DNA of 64,000 bases, taken from assembly GCF_024171925.1 (NCBI RefSeq), contig NZ_JAMTCO010000012.1, positions 186,001 through 250,000 of the forward strand. Direction: 5' to 3'. The position numbers and the translations under genes are program-made. The DNA is from Actinokineospora diospyrosa (GTDB lineage: Bacteria; Actinomycetota; Actinomycetes; Mycobacteriales; Pseudonocardiaceae). Positions 43,877 to 53,259 of this stretch are shown here, piece after piece (position 1 is the first letter of the stretch; each line of letters opens with the position of its first letter). The notes below the pieces were generated by a model, which searched no databases, was not told the DNA's origin, and saw only the letters and a program-made list of their open reading frames with translations.

Positions 43877-44830
43877 CTAGGTCCGCCGGCCCTTGAGTGG
43901 GCGGCCACTGGGTATCGAGGCCACCCCGGCCGCCAAGAGCGTGACCACGACGCCGACCAGCGTGGCGGGCTCTATGCCCGGCCCGGTCAGGTCGAACAAC
44001 ACCGCGCCAGCGATCTGACCGGAGATCATGCCCAGGCTCACCATGAGCACGCCGATGAACCGCACGGCGAACACGCTCGCTGACACGCCCAAGACTCCAA
44101 GCGCTCCGCCCACGTAGAGGATCGCGTCGGGCGGCAGGGCTGTCGGGAAACCTCGGACCACAGCGTCGACAACGCACGCTAGAGCCAGCCCGAGAGTGCC
44201 TACGCCAAAGTTGACCAGCGAAGCGACGCTGACGCTACCTGCGACGACGCGCACTCGTCCGTTCACTGCCTGGGCCCATCCGAGCCCAAAGCCACCTAGA
44301 GCCGGGATCAACGACAGCCACAGCCGCGAGGGCGAGTCGAACTCGTCCGACACCGCGGCGGTGACCGCGGCGACCGCGAGCACGGCGCCGATCGCCCGGG
44401 TCGGCGTGATGGGCCGAGGTCCGCCTGGCCCGAGCCCAGCACGGTCCACCAAGAGTCCGCTGACCACCTGCCCACACACTGCGGCGACGGTGAACATGGC
44501 CACCCCTAGGACGGACACGGTGAGGCCTTGCGAGGTGACGAAGAAGGCCCCGGCAGCGCCGCCCAGGCACTGCCACGGGCGCAAGCGACTCTCGCGAACA
44601 GCGGAGAACACCTTCGGTAGCCCTGCCCGCGAGCCGGGCGACACAGCGACAACCACGATGAGGATGAGGAAGCCCACCGTGAAGGAGATGAGCGCCGCGA
44701 ACAGCCCGTCGTGGATGTGCGCCGCTAACTGGCCGTTCACCCTGCTCTGCGTGGCGAGCGCGACTCCACCTAGGACAGTGACGGTGACCGCGAGGGACCG
44801 GGCGAGAGCAGGCCGGTTCGCTAGATCCAT
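43877..44830 (-). CDS. DMT-family transporter (YdcZ/DUF606-like)
   Basis: 317 residues from ATG 44830. About ten helices in two tandem halves. The start [20 protein letters not shown] and [20 protein letters not shown] are typical of DUF606/YdcZ proteins, in fused two-repeat form. The substrate is unknown. It overlaps the upstream regulator gene by 10 bp, so both are one operon. Confidence 0.85.
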   Translation of the reverse strand: MDLANRPALARSLAVTVTVLGGVALATQSRVNGQLAAHIHDGLFAALISFTVGFLILIVVVAVSPGSRAGLPKVFSAVRESRLRPWQCLGGAAGAFFVTSQGLTVSVLGVAMFTVAAVCGQVVSGLLVDRAGLGPGGPRPITPTRAIGAVLAVAAVTAAVSDEFDSPSRLWLSLIPALGGFGLGWAQAVNGRVRVVAGSVSVASLVNFGVGTLGLALACVVDAVVRGFPTALPPDAILYVGGALGVLGVSASVFAVRFIGVLMVSLGMISGQIAGAVLFDLTGPGIEPATLVGVVVTLLAAGVASIPSGRPLKGRRT

Positions 44831-45807
44831 CGGTGCCGCACAGCGTGGACGGCTAACTGGAACCGGGAGGTGGCACCAGCGTGGTCCATCAGCCGCTGGA
44901 GGTGCCGGAACACGGTGCGACGGCTCACCCCGAGCTGCCGGGCGATGGAGTCGTCGTTGGCGCCCGCTGCGAGAAGACCGAGCAAGCGCTGCTCTATTGG
45001 CAGGACCGGCGACGGCGCTCTTGCGCCAGCGTGCAGCGGTACCGCCAACCGCCACGAAGCCTCGAACAGACCTATTAGGGCCGACAGGAGACTGCTCGGG
45101 CGGACGACTAGGAGCGAGCGATTCACATCGGCCTCCGCTACCGGTAGCGACACCGTGGCGAACTGCTGGTCGACGATGGTCAGCTTCACGGGCACCTCTG
45201 GCAGCACCCTGGCCTGCTCCCCCGCGGCCACACACGGCTGGATGTTCTGCGCGTAGCGGCCGGGGTCCTCAATGGCCGCACGCGCGTAGACGACCTTGTA
45301 GGTCACTTCGCCGCGAGCGAGCTGCTCAAGCTCAGCGTTGTTGACGTGGCCTTCGGTGAAATACGGCGGCGAGTCGAGCCTGCGGATCTCCTTGCGCGCA
45401 CTGAGCTCCATCTGCTGTATGCGCTGGGCGATAGCGGTGCCGGTGACAACCTCGATGAGGTCGTCGGTGCGCTGAGGAGACACAGCGCGCCGGAAGGTGT
45501 CGTAGGCGTTGAGGGTGGCGACCCTCGCTTGCTCCAGTTCGGACTCACGGCGACGGCTCAGGATCTGCAGCCCACTGGCAGGCGGTACCGGGGTGACGAC
45601 CTTGCCGTCCACACCCCCCGCCCCGACCAAACCCGCGTCGACGAGGGTGCGCACGGCAGGGCTAACGGTGCCGATCGGCTCGGCCAGTCCTAGGCAGACC
45701 TGTTCAACCGTGGATGGACCGGTGTGCAGCAGGTAGAGGTAGGCGCGGATCTCATCGTCCGGCAGGCCCAACCTGCTCAGGTGCGGCGTGAGGTCGCCAT
45801 CGGACAT
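44821..45807 (-). CDS. TrmB/LuxR-type transcriptional regulator
   Basis: 328 residues from ATG 45807, with GGGAGG 7 nt upstream. The N-terminus is a TrmB-like winged helix (LGLPDDEIRAYLYLLHTGPS, TVEQVCLGLAEPIGTVSPAV). A sensor-like middle follows. The C-terminus is a LuxR-type HTH (IEQRLLGLLAAGANDDSIAR, QLGVSRRTVFRHLQRLMDHA). This TrmB plus LuxR layout is common in actinobacteria, mostly of unknown signal. It probably controls the overlapping transporter gene and perhaps the MFS gene upstream. Confidence 0.88.
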   Translation of the reverse strand: MSDGDLTPHLSRLGLPDDEIRAYLYLLHTGPSTVEQVCLGLAEPIGTVSPAVRTLVDAGLVGAGGVDGKVVTPVPPASGLQILSRRRESELEQARVATLNAYDTFRRAVSPQRTDDLIEVVTGTAIAQRIQQMELSARKEIRRLDSPPYFTEGHVNNAELEQLARGEVTYKVVYARAAIEDPGRYAQNIQPCVAAGEQARVLPEVPVKLTIVDQQFATVSLPVAEADVNRSLLVVRPSSLLSALIGLFEASWRLAVPLHAGARAPSPVLPIEQRLLGLLAAGANDDSIARQLGVSRRTVFRHLQRLMDHAGATSRFQLAVHAVRHRWI

Positions 45808-45866
45808 GCTTGTTCCTCCCGGTGGGGCCGCAGCAGGTTGGCACAGATGAGACGTTGACACAAACA

Positions 45867-47123
45867 TCACCCCGTGCTGATCTGCCTGCTGGGATCCGGC
45901 ACCGCCATGGCGAAGAGGGCGGCCACTACGGCGAGCACCGCGGCCGCCCCGGCAGCCGCCCCTGGACCGATGTGATCAAGCAGCCACCCGGCCACCGGCA
46001 GCGTCAACGCCGAGCCCAGGGTCGCCGCCGTCATGACCCAGCCGAACACCTCCGCCGTCCGCCCCGCCGGGGCGAGTTCGCCGATGCGCACGTTCGTCGC
46101 CGCCAGCGCCGGGGCCACAGCGACACCGCCGACGGCGAGGACCACCCCGATCAGCCAGACAGACCCATCAGTCGCGGGCGGCAGCACCGGGACCAAGGCC
46201 GCGAACCCGAGGGCCATGAGCGCGATCCGCAGCGCCAACCTCGGCGGCGCGGTCTTCGCCCCGATGTACAGGCCACCGAGGAGTGACCCGATCGACCACA
46301 CGGCCAGCAGCGCACCGGCGGCGGCCGAGGTGCCGTAGTCCCGCGCCCAGGCCACGACCGCCATGTCCATGATCGTCAGCGGGGCGATGACGCAGAGGCT
46401 CATGGTCAGCGCGGCCCGCATGCCATGGGCGCGCAGCACCGACCCTGGCGCGCGGTGCTCGCGCTCTATAGGCGCGCGCAATCCGACCCGATGCATAGCC
46501 AAGGCGAACCCAACCGAGCCCGCGAGCGCCAACCCCGCGCAGGTGAACGTGCCTGCTCGGCCGCCCCCGACCGCCACCACGGCAGCGATGAGTACCGGAC
46601 CGACTACCCAGAGCAACTCCTGGAGTGTGGCCTCTACGGTGAGAACCGACCTGCGCGCGGCAAGGTCATCAGTCAGTCTTGGCCACGCCGCTCGTGCGAT
46701 CTGGGTCACGGGGGGTTGGGCCAGTCCAGTCACCAAAGCGGCCGCGGCGGCTATCGGCCACCAGCGCGGCCCCACCAGGGAAGGTGCTAGAGCGAGCGCG
46801 CAGAGACCCGTCGCGTAGGCGAGAGAAATGGCGATCAAGAGCCGCGACGGGTCACCCTGGTCGGCAGATCTACCCCGCAATGGGCCACCGACGGCTACAC
46901 CCACCGTGTAGAGGCCGGCTACGACCCCCGACGCGACGTACGAGCCGGTCCACCCGGCAACGAGGAAAGTGGTGGCCAGAGGAGTACCCGGCAGGTGCAG
47001 CCTGCCCAGCAGTGACCAGACGAGCACGCTCGGCAGACCGCGGACGGTGAGGAGTTGACGATATGGGCCCAGCACGTGGTCACTGTGCCCCACACCCCCG
47101 ACTGGCTGATAACGGTATGTCAT
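45867..47123 (-). CDS. MFS transporter
   Basis: 418 residues from ATG 47123; internal GTGs are alternative starts. Twelve hydrophobic segments. The conserved loop between helices 2 and 3 reads GGPLRGRSADQGDPSRLL, an MFS motif-A variant. The pattern fits drug or metabolite exporters. It starts about 65 bp from the divergent TNT-domain gene and lies 59 bp before the TrmB-type regulator gene, in the same direction. Confidence 0.85.
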   Translation of the reverse strand: MTYRYQPVGGVGHSDHVLGPYRQLLTVRGLPSVLVWSLLGRLHLPGTPLATTFLVAGWTGSYVASGVVAGLYTVGVAVGGPLRGRSADQGDPSRLLIAISLAYATGLCALALAPSLVGPRWWPIAAAAALVTGLAQPPVTQIARAAWPRLTDDLAARRSVLTVEATLQELLWVVGPVLIAAVVAVGGGRAGTFTCAGLALAGSVGFALAMHRVGLRAPIEREHRAPGSVLRAHGMRAALTMSLCVIAPLTIMDMAVVAWARDYGTSAAAGALLAVWSIGSLLGGLYIGAKTAPPRLALRIALMALGFAALVPVLPPATDGSVWLIGVVLAVGGVAVAPALAATNVRIGELAPAGRTAEVFGWVMTAATLGSALTLPVAGWLLDHIGPGAAAGAAAVLAVVAALFAMAVPDPSRQISTG

Positions 47124-47187
47124 TGTCGCTGGCAGACCGGTACCCCTCGATCCACCGTATGCCGAAGGCATGCCCCCAGGAGAAGAT

Positions 47188-50100
47188 GTGACCGTGGCAC
47201 TACCGACGCAGCTGAACCCGACCGAACAGGACGCCCTGGTCAAGCAGATCGGGCTGGCCCTGCTGAGGGGCGCTCCGCAGCGGTGGGCGTCCATCACCGT
47301 CGAGTACCGCGCCCTGGGCCGGTACATGGAGACCGTGGGCAAGGTCACCGTGCAGGACCAGGAGGGCGCCGACGAACTGCCGGTGTCCCCGGACATCACG
47401 ATGCTGTTCAGCAGGCTGCGCGCGGGCATGTACCGCGAGGGCAGGGGCACCTGGTTCAACGCGCGCTACCAGCTGGACCAGCCGTCGGCCTACAACCTCG
47501 AGTACGACCGCGACGAGCCGAAGTGGTTCCAGCCGCCACCGCCGCCCGCTTTCGCCGACGACCTGCGGATCTTCCCCCGGGACGAGGAGAACGTGCCGGA
47601 GTGGCTGGTGCGCAGGCTCGCCGCGCTCAAGCCGCCGTTCCGGGTCGCACGCATCTTCGACGGCCAGGGACCCGCGGGACGGCCCTTCGTCAACCGACCG
47701 CAGGTGGACGACACCGAGCGTGAGGCCCTCTTGCGCTACCTCGATGAGGCGCCGCTCGCGCTGCCGCCCCGGGGGCTCGACACCGACCACATGGACGACG
47801 AGGGCCGCCAGAGCGTGCCCGTGGCGTTCCACACCGATGGCAGCTGGATCTGGCCCGCGGCGGTGAACTACTACCTGCGCGCGCACGGGGTGGCCCCGGA
47901 GCCGGAGCTGGTCGACCACGTCCGCCGCGCGGAGTTCACGCTGCCGGAGGTCGAGGAGCACGTCAGGGCTAACGCCGCTGCCTTCCTTAACCGTGGCAGG
48001 CCACCCCGCCCGATGCCGGTGAATGGTTCAGCGCCGGTACCGGTACCTGCGCCTGTTGAGGCTGAGGCCGAGGCACCCCGGTTGCCCGACCCGCGCTCGG
48101 TTCAGCCGAAGGTGGCGGCAGGCGCGCCTGCGCTGCCCGCGGAACCTGAGATGGGCCCGTTCGGGACGACGTTCGACGCCTTCAGCCCAGCACCGGTGAA
48201 CCTGGAGAGCCCGCCGCCGTGGTCGCGCACCCCGGCCGCGGACTGGGCACCCACCGACACAGCGAAGTCCGACTCGCCGTGGGCACCGAAGGACGAGGAG
48301 GACACCGCTCCTCAGTCCACGGACGAACCAGCCCCCCGCAACGGCCACTCCCACACCGAGGCAGCGGCGGCTACCGAGCCTGCCCCGTGGGAACGTGGCG
48401 AGGCGCCGGAGGACACGGCCAAGGGGCTGCAGCCGGTCGCAGAGGAAGACGCCGCGGAGGAGAACACCGCGCCGTGGCAGCCGATAGCGGAAGAGGCCAC
48501 TGGAGCGCCTTGGCAGCGCGCTGAGGAGGCCGAGCAGGACGCCAACCTCTGGCAGCCCGCATCCCAGGGTGAGCAGGCTGCGGAGTCGGTGGCGAACGCG
48601 GCGCCGGTAGGCGAACCGTGGCAGGCAGCACCCGCCGACGCAGCATCCGCGGGTGGGCACGGCACCGGGACGTGGAAGCCGGTAGTGGCCGCTGAGCAGG
48701 CTGGGGTCTCCGGGGAAGAGACCGCAGGTCTGACTCAGACGGGCGAGCCTTGGCAGCGCGCTGACGTGGCCGTGAGCCCGGTGCCAGGCAGTGAGCCGTG
48801 GCAGGCAGAGCCGGAACACACCGGCGGCGCGCGGCGCGCGGAACAGGTCACGAACGCCGACCAGGCGCCCTCAGGCGGGTGGCAACCCGGCGATGGGGCT
48901 TCCGCGGGCCAGCCGTGGCAGGCCGAGCACGCCCAAGAGCACACAGGTGGCGCGCGGCGGGCGGAGTCGACCAACGCGGAGCAAGCACCCGTTGCCCCGT
49001 GGCAGGCCGAGCCTGCGAACGCTGAGCAGGCGCCTGTGGGCACCTGGCAACCCGCTGAGCAGACCTCCGCCAGCGCTCCGTGGCAGGCCGAGAACGCCTC
49101 GGAGCACGAGGGCGGAGTAGGACAGGCCGAGCAGTCCGCGAACGCTGAGCAGGCACCTGGGGCCCCGTGGCAGCCCCTTGGGCAGCCCTCCGCCAACGAG
49201 CCGTGGCAGGCAGAGCCGGAACACGCCGGCGGCGCGCGGCGCGCGGAATCCGCCAACGCGGAGCAGGCGCCTGCGGGCGCATGGCAGCCCGAGCCCACCA
49301 ATGGGAAGCGGCGGGCAGAGCAAGCCACCGACGCCGACCAGGCACCCGCTGGCGCGTGGCAGGCCGAACACACGCCGGAACACGGCGGTGCTCGGCGGGC
49401 GGACGGGTCAGCCGACCAGGCGGCTCCGGGCGCATGGCAACCCGCTGAGCAGACTTCTGCCAGCGCGCCGTGGCTGGCCGACCGCGCCCCAGAACACACG
49501 GGGGGAACTCGGCGAGCGGAACACGCCGCCAGCGCCGACCAGGTGGCTGCGGGTCCGTGGCAGGCCGAACACACGCCGGAGCACGCCGGTGGCGCGCGGC
49601 GGGCGGACGAGTCAGTGAACGCCAGCCAGGCAGCTGCGGGGCCGTGGCAATCGACTGATCAGGCCGCTGTCAGCGAGCCGTGGCAAGCCTCTAACGCCGA
49701 CCAGGCACCCGCAGGCGCATGGCAGCCCACTGAGCAGGCCGCCGCAGGTGAGCCGTGGCGGGGCGAGCACACCCCGGAACACACGGGGGGAGCCCGGCGA
49801 GCGGAACACGCCGCTAACGCCAGCCAGGTAGCTGCGGGCCCGTGGCAGGCCGAGCAGACGCCGGAACACGGCGGAGGCGCGCGGCGGGCACAAGAGCCTG
49901 CGAACGCCGACCAAGCGGCTGCGAGCTCGTGGCACACGACTGACCAGGCCACCGCCAACGAGCCCTGGCAGGCTGAACACACCCCAGAACACGCAGGCGG
50001 AACACGGCGAGCGGAGCAGCCCGCCAACGCTGAGCAGGCACCCGCAGGTGGGTGGCAGCCCCTTGGGGAGGCCTCCGCTGGTGAGCCTTGGCACGGCGAG

Positions 50101-52137
50101 GCAGCCTCGGAGCAGGTCGCCAACGTCGGGCAGACACCTGCGAGCACCTGGCAGCCGACCGAACAGGCCACCGCGGGTGAGCCGTGGCAGGCCGAGCAGA
50201 CGCCGGAGCACGCCGGTGGCGCGCGGCGGGCAGACGAGTCAGTGAACGCTGGCCAGGCAGCAGCGGGGACGTGGCAGGCGGCTGAGCAGAACTCGGCCGG
50301 TCAGCCTTGGCAGGCAGAGAAGGGCCTAGAGCCCCCGAACGCCGAGCAGGCACCTGTGGGCACCTGGCAACCCTCTGAGCAGAGCCCGGCCGGGGCACCA
50401 TGGCAGGCCGAGTCTGCAGGCGAACAGACCACGAACACCGAACAGGCACCTACGGGCACCTGGCAGCCAGCCACCGCCAACGAGCCGTGGCAGGCCGAGC
50501 GCACCCCCGAGCACGCCGGTGCGACATGGCAGGCAGAACCTGCGAGCGAACAGCCCACGAACGCCGAACACGCACCTGCGGCCACCTGGCAACCGGCCTC
50601 CGCCAACGAGCCATGGCAGGCCGAGCACACCGGGGGAACGCGGCGGGCGGAGGAGTCTGCGGACGCTAAGCAGATCCCGGCCGATGAGCCCCGGCAGTCC
50701 ACCCCGGAACACGTCGGCGCCGCGAGCGTTGAGCAAGCCCCGGCTAGTGAGCCGTGGCAGGCGGAGCAGACTCCGGTGCCTGTCGGTGCTTGGCAGCCGG
50801 CTGATGGCTCGAGCGCGGGCAACCAGCCTTGGCAGCCAGCAGCGCAGGGCGAGCAAGCCAGGAACGGGTCAAGCGCACCGTGGCAGGCCGAGCGCGAAGC
50901 TCTTACCGGCGAGCCGCTGCAGGCCCTTTCAGGGCAGGCGAGCGGGTCATGGCGCCCAGCGGGTGACGGTGAGCAGGTCGCTAGCACTCCTGAGCAGGCT
51001 CCGTGGCTACCAGCCCAAGGCAGCTCTACCTCCGGTGAGTCCTGGCAGGACGCTCCCACGCCGTTGACTCGGGGGCAGGTGGCCAGGGCAGAGCAGGCAG
51101 GGGTCGAGCCGCCGCCCGGGCACATCCAGCCGGACTTCACGCCTCCGGTGGAGGCGTCCACCAAGGACATGCGGACGCCGCCTGCGGCAGCACTACCGTC
51201 GCAGGGACCGGCTGCGGACGTTGTGGCAAGGGTGCGGGCGCGGCTCACCGAGCTCGGAGCGGCTTCTAGTCGCTACCACATCGGTACGCCCACGACCGCG
51301 GCTTGGACGATGGAGCAGACCGGCGAGGGCTGGCGCGTTGGCTGGTTCGACGAGCGGTATGTGGCGCCTGCGGTGTTCGAGGATGTCGCGGACGCAGCGG
51401 CGTTCCTGGTCGGCAAGGTTCTGTTGGACACCGCGGTAGCCGTACCGAAGGATCCCGGGCTGTCGACCGTGCAGGCGTCGTTGGCCGAGTTGGAGGCAGC
51501 GCAATCCGGTGGGGCGCAGTCCGCGGACTTGTTCACCCCGCCGCAGCGCCCGGAACCGCCCGTCACCGTCGCTGCGCCGACCCCGGCGTTCGACGACGAT
51601 GACGACGACTTCACCCCGCGCAGGTCGCAGCCACGCCCGATCCAGCGCAAGCCGGAGCCTGCCGTTCGTAGGCCCGAACCGGTGGCCCATCGCCCCGAGC
51701 CGGTCCCGCAGCGGCCCGAACCGGTGGCGCAGCGACCCGAACCGCCCGTGACGCACCGCACGGAGCCGACCAGCCGCAAGCCGCAGGACTGGCCGATCCA
51801 GCCCCGACCGGGCGAGCCGCCGCTGACGCTGTTCCGCGGCAAGCAGCTGATGGAGTTGCTGCCCGGCATGGACGTGGACCGCTATGGCGACGCGACCGGC
51901 AACCTCACGTACGCGGCGGGCACGCCGTTCGAGCGGCGCTCGTTGGTCCCGGAGTGGGTGAACCGCCCGTACCGCGCGTACCGGGTGGTCAAGCCGACCT
52001 CCGCACTGACCGGCGTGGCGATCCCCTGGTTCGACCAGCCCGGCGGCGGAGTCGCCTACCTGCTGAACCAGTCCATCGCCGAACTGCTCGAGAGTGGCCA
52101 CCTGGTCGAAGCCGATGACCGAGACCTGCCCGGCTGA
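47188..52137 (+). CDS. Giant repeat protein with C-terminal TNT (NAD glycohydrolase) domain
   Basis: 1649 residues from GTG 47188, 5 nt after AGGAG. Residues 1-160 resemble the YezG/DUF600 immunity-like fold (MYREGRGTWFNARYQL, EYDRDEPKW, FPRDEENVPEWL). A second domain at about 165-280 has VAFHTDGSWIWPAAVNYYLR. Residues about 430-1290 hold more than 40 W-centred repeats (EPWQAE, GTWQP, EHAGGARRAE, NAEQAPAG). A small domain follows near 1345-1420, then RPEPV repeats. The last 100 residues are a TNT domain: MDVDRYGDATGNL, RSLVPEWVNRPYRAYRV and PWFDQPGGGVAYLL, with the Arg, Tyr and Gln that in M. tuberculosis CpnT act on NAD+. No signal peptide is seen. Confidence 0.85.
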   Translation: MTVALPTQLNPTEQDALVKQIGLALLRGAPQRWASITVEYRALGRYMETVGKVTVQDQEGADELPVSPDITMLFSRLRAGMYREGRGTWFNARYQLDQPSAYNLEYDRDEPKWFQPPPPPAFADDLRIFPRDEENVPEWLVRRLAALKPPFRVARIFDGQGPAGRPFVNRPQVDDTEREALLRYLDEAPLALPPRGLDTDHMDDEGRQSVPVAFHTDGSWIWPAAVNYYLRAHGVAPEPELVDHVRRAEFTLPEVEEHVRANAAAFLNRGRPPRPMPVNGSAPVPVPAPVEAEAEAPRLPDPRSVQPKVAAGAPALPAEPEMGPFGTTFDAFSPAPVNLESPPPWSRTPAADWAPTDTAKSDSPWAPKDEEDTAPQSTDEPAPRNGHSHTEAAAATEPAPWERGEAPEDTAKGLQPVAEEDAAEENTAPWQPIAEEATGAPWQRAEEAEQDANLWQPASQGEQAAESVANAAPVGEPWQAAPADAASAGGHGTGTWKPVVAAEQAGVSGEETAGLTQTGEPWQRADVAVSPVPGSEPWQAEPEHTGGARRAEQVTNADQAPSGGWQPGDGASAGQPWQAEHAQEHTGGARRAESTNAEQAPVAPWQAEPANAEQAPVGTWQPAEQTSASAPWQAENASEHEGGVGQAEQSANAEQAPGAPWQPLGQPSANEPWQAEPEHAGGARRAESANAEQAPAGAWQPEPTNGKRRAEQATDADQAPAGAWQAEHTPEHGGARRADGSADQAAPGAWQPAEQTSASAPWLADRAPEHTGGTRRAEHAASADQVAAGPWQAEHTPEHAGGARRADESVNASQAAAGPWQSTDQAAVSEPWQASNADQAPAGAWQPTEQAAAGEPWRGEHTPEHTGGARRAEHAANASQVAAGPWQAEQTPEHGGGARRAQEPANADQAAASSWHTTDQATANEPWQAEHTPEHAGGTRRAEQPANAEQAPAGGWQPLGEASAGEPWHGEAASEQVANVGQTPASTWQPTEQATAGEPWQAEQTPEHAGGARRADESVNAGQAAAGTWQAAEQNSAGQPWQAEKGLEPPNAEQAPVGTWQPSEQSPAGAPWQAESAGEQTTNTEQAPTGTWQPATANEPWQAERTPEHAGATWQAEPASEQPTNAEHAPAATWQPASANEPWQAEHTGGTRRAEESADAKQIPADEPRQSTPEHVGAASVEQAPASEPWQAEQTPVPVGAWQPADGSSAGNQPWQPAAQGEQARNGSSAPWQAEREALTGEPLQALSGQASGSWRPAGDGEQVASTPEQAPWLPAQGSSTSGESWQDAPTPLTRGQVARAEQAGVEPPPGHIQPDFTPPVEASTKDMRTPPAAALPSQGPAADVVARVRARLTELGAASSRYHIGTPTTAAWTMEQTGEGWRVGWFDERYVAPAVFEDVADAAAFLVGKVLLDTAVAVPKDPGLSTVQASLAELEAAQSGGAQSADLFTPPQRPEPPVTVAAPTPAFDDDDDDFTPRRSQPRPIQRKPEPAVRRPEPVAHRPEPVPQRPEPVAQRPEPPVTHRTEPTSRKPQDWPIQPRPGEPPLTLFRGKQLMELLPGMDVDRYGDATGNLTYAAGTPFERRSLVPEWVNRPYRAYRVVKPTSALTGVAIPWFDQPGGGVAYLLNQSIAELLESGHLVEADDRDLPG
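48470..51060 (+). repeat. Intragenic W-repeat array of the TNT-domain gene
   Basis: About 2.6 kb of degenerate repeats with periods of about 20 and 40 codons. The commonest DNA words are CCGTGGCAGGC (PWQA), GAACACGCCGGTGGCGCGCG (EHAGGAR) and AACGCYGAGCAGGC (NAEQA). Because of the Ala/Gln/Gly codon mix, several other frames stay open across the array; these are shadows. Confidence 0.85.
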
Positions 52138-52155
52138 TCACTAGGCAACTGCGCG

Positions 52156-52183
52156 GCCGCGAAGGCGACAAGACCTTCGCGGC
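52156..52183 (+). terminator. Terminator between TNT-domain gene and pentapeptide gene
   Basis: GCCGCGAAGG and CCTTCGCGGC form a perfect 10-bp stem with an 8-nt loop, between convergent genes, so it can serve both directions. Confidence 0.75.
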
Positions 52184-52194
52184 GCGTAAGGCAG

Positions 52195-52797
52195 CTAGCT
52201 GATCTCCAGGCCGTGCGCGGCCGCGAAGGCGATGGCGGTGTCCAGGTCGACCTTCGCGCCGCGGAGGGTGGCTGCGACGAGGCCGTTGGCGTCTAGGCGG
52301 GCGCCTCTAAGGTCTGCCTTCTCCAGACGGGTCCCGGCGAGTCGGGCGCCGGTTAGGTCTACCTCGCGGAGGTCGGCTTCTCGCAAGTCCGCCTCGATGA
52401 GGTTCGCTTCGCGGAAGCGCAGGCCGCGCAAGGTGGTCTTGGTCAGCGCAGCCCGGGTGAGGCTGACCAGCGTGAAGTCGCTGTCGCGCACGGTGAACGG
52501 GCGGAACCGGACGTCGATGAAGGTGGAGCCGATGAACGAGCAGCCGCTGAACTCGCTGTCGGTGAGGGTGGTGCGGTCGAACACGCAGTTGCGGAACGCG
52601 GACGTGCGGTGGACCGACTCCCCCAGGTCGACGCGGGTGAACTTGCAGTCGACGAACACGCAGCCGGTTGTGGTGGTGCCACGCAGGTCGGCGCCGGTGA
52701 AGTCGCAGCCGGTGAAGGTGCGCTGTTCCCACTGTTGCTCGTGCAGGTCGGTCTCGCTGAAGTCTTCGCCTACCGTCTCCACGCCATCAATCGCCAC
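52195..52797 (-). CDS. Pentapeptide repeat protein
   Basis: 200 residues from GTG 52797. Repeats of A(D/N)LXX form type right-handed beta-helix coils: FTGCDFTGADLRG, FVDCKFTRVDLGE, FRNCVFDRTTLTD and, near the end, REANLIEADLREADLREVDL. The end, VDLDTAIAFAAAHGLEIS, is a common capping segment. Related proteins include quinolone-resistance (Qnr/MfpA) DNA mimics, but most have unknown roles. It is convergent with the TNT-domain gene; no evidence makes it its immunity factor. Confidence 0.88.
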   Translation of the reverse strand: MAIDGVETVGEDFSETDLHEQQWEQRTFTGCDFTGADLRGTTTTGCVFVDCKFTRVDLGESVHRTSAFRNCVFDRTTLTDSEFSGCSFIGSTFIDVRFRPFTVRDSDFTLVSLTRAALTKTTLRGLRFREANLIEADLREADLREVDLTGARLAGTRLEKADLRGARLDANGLVAATLRGAKVDLDTAIAFAAAHGLEIS

Positions 52798-52809
52798 CGG
52801 CCCAGCCTG

Positions 52810-53217
52810 TCACGGCACTACGACAACCGGGCGAGCGGCGTCGGAGATGAGGTTGCGGGTGACGCGGCCGTGGCGGGAGCGGCCTACGACGATGCAGTCG
52901 GCTCCTACCTGCTCAGCAGCGGCCTCTATGCCGCGCGCGGGATCCCCGGAGATGTGCACAACCTCCCACGGCACGCCTATCGGGTCCAGGTAGCGCGTGC
53001 CGTCGAGGTGCAGTTCATCGACGTAGGCCACGGCTGCTTCTCGGGCACCGGCTACGCCAACACCTGTCCAGTAGGCGGGGTTGGCCAACGGCTCGACATA
53101 GACCAGGACAAGCCGAGCGTTCTCACGTCTGGCCATCCCGGCAGACCAGGCGAACGCATTAAGCGACGCCTGGCTGCCGTCGACCCCGACGACGATGACC
53201 GCGAGACCGTCCTTCAC
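52810..53217 (-). CDS. Universal stress protein (UspA family)
   Basis: 135 residues from ATG 53217. A single Usp domain: VIVVGVDGSQASLNAFAWSA start, ARLVLVYVEP strand, and DCIVVGRSRHGRVTRNLISD near the end. The ATP-binding signature G-2x-G-9x-G(S/T) is incomplete: the final Gly-Ser is replaced (SDAA), so ATP binding may be lost. It lies 12 bp before the pentapeptide-repeat gene in the same direction. Confidence 0.85.
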   Translation of the reverse strand: MKDGLAVIVVGVDGSQASLNAFAWSAGMARRENARLVLVYVEPLANPAYWTGVGVAGAREAAVAYVDELHLDGTRYLDPIGVPWEVVHISGDPARGIEAAAEQVGADCIVVGRSRHGRVTRNLISDAARPVVVVP

Positions 53218-53259
53218 ATCTATAGATCGTAATGGGCCGGAGCTTCAGTACATCTCGAA

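Noticed and set aside
48735-49574. Ala/Cys/Ser-rich minus-strand frames across the TNT gene repeats
   Set aside because: They are produced by the periodic codons of the repeat array; the plus frame runs unbroken between two recognisable domains.
52195-52797. Pentapeptide protein as immunity factor for the TNT protein
   Set aside because: It is convergent and separated by a terminator, and known TNT immunity factors have a different fold. Adjacency alone is not enough.
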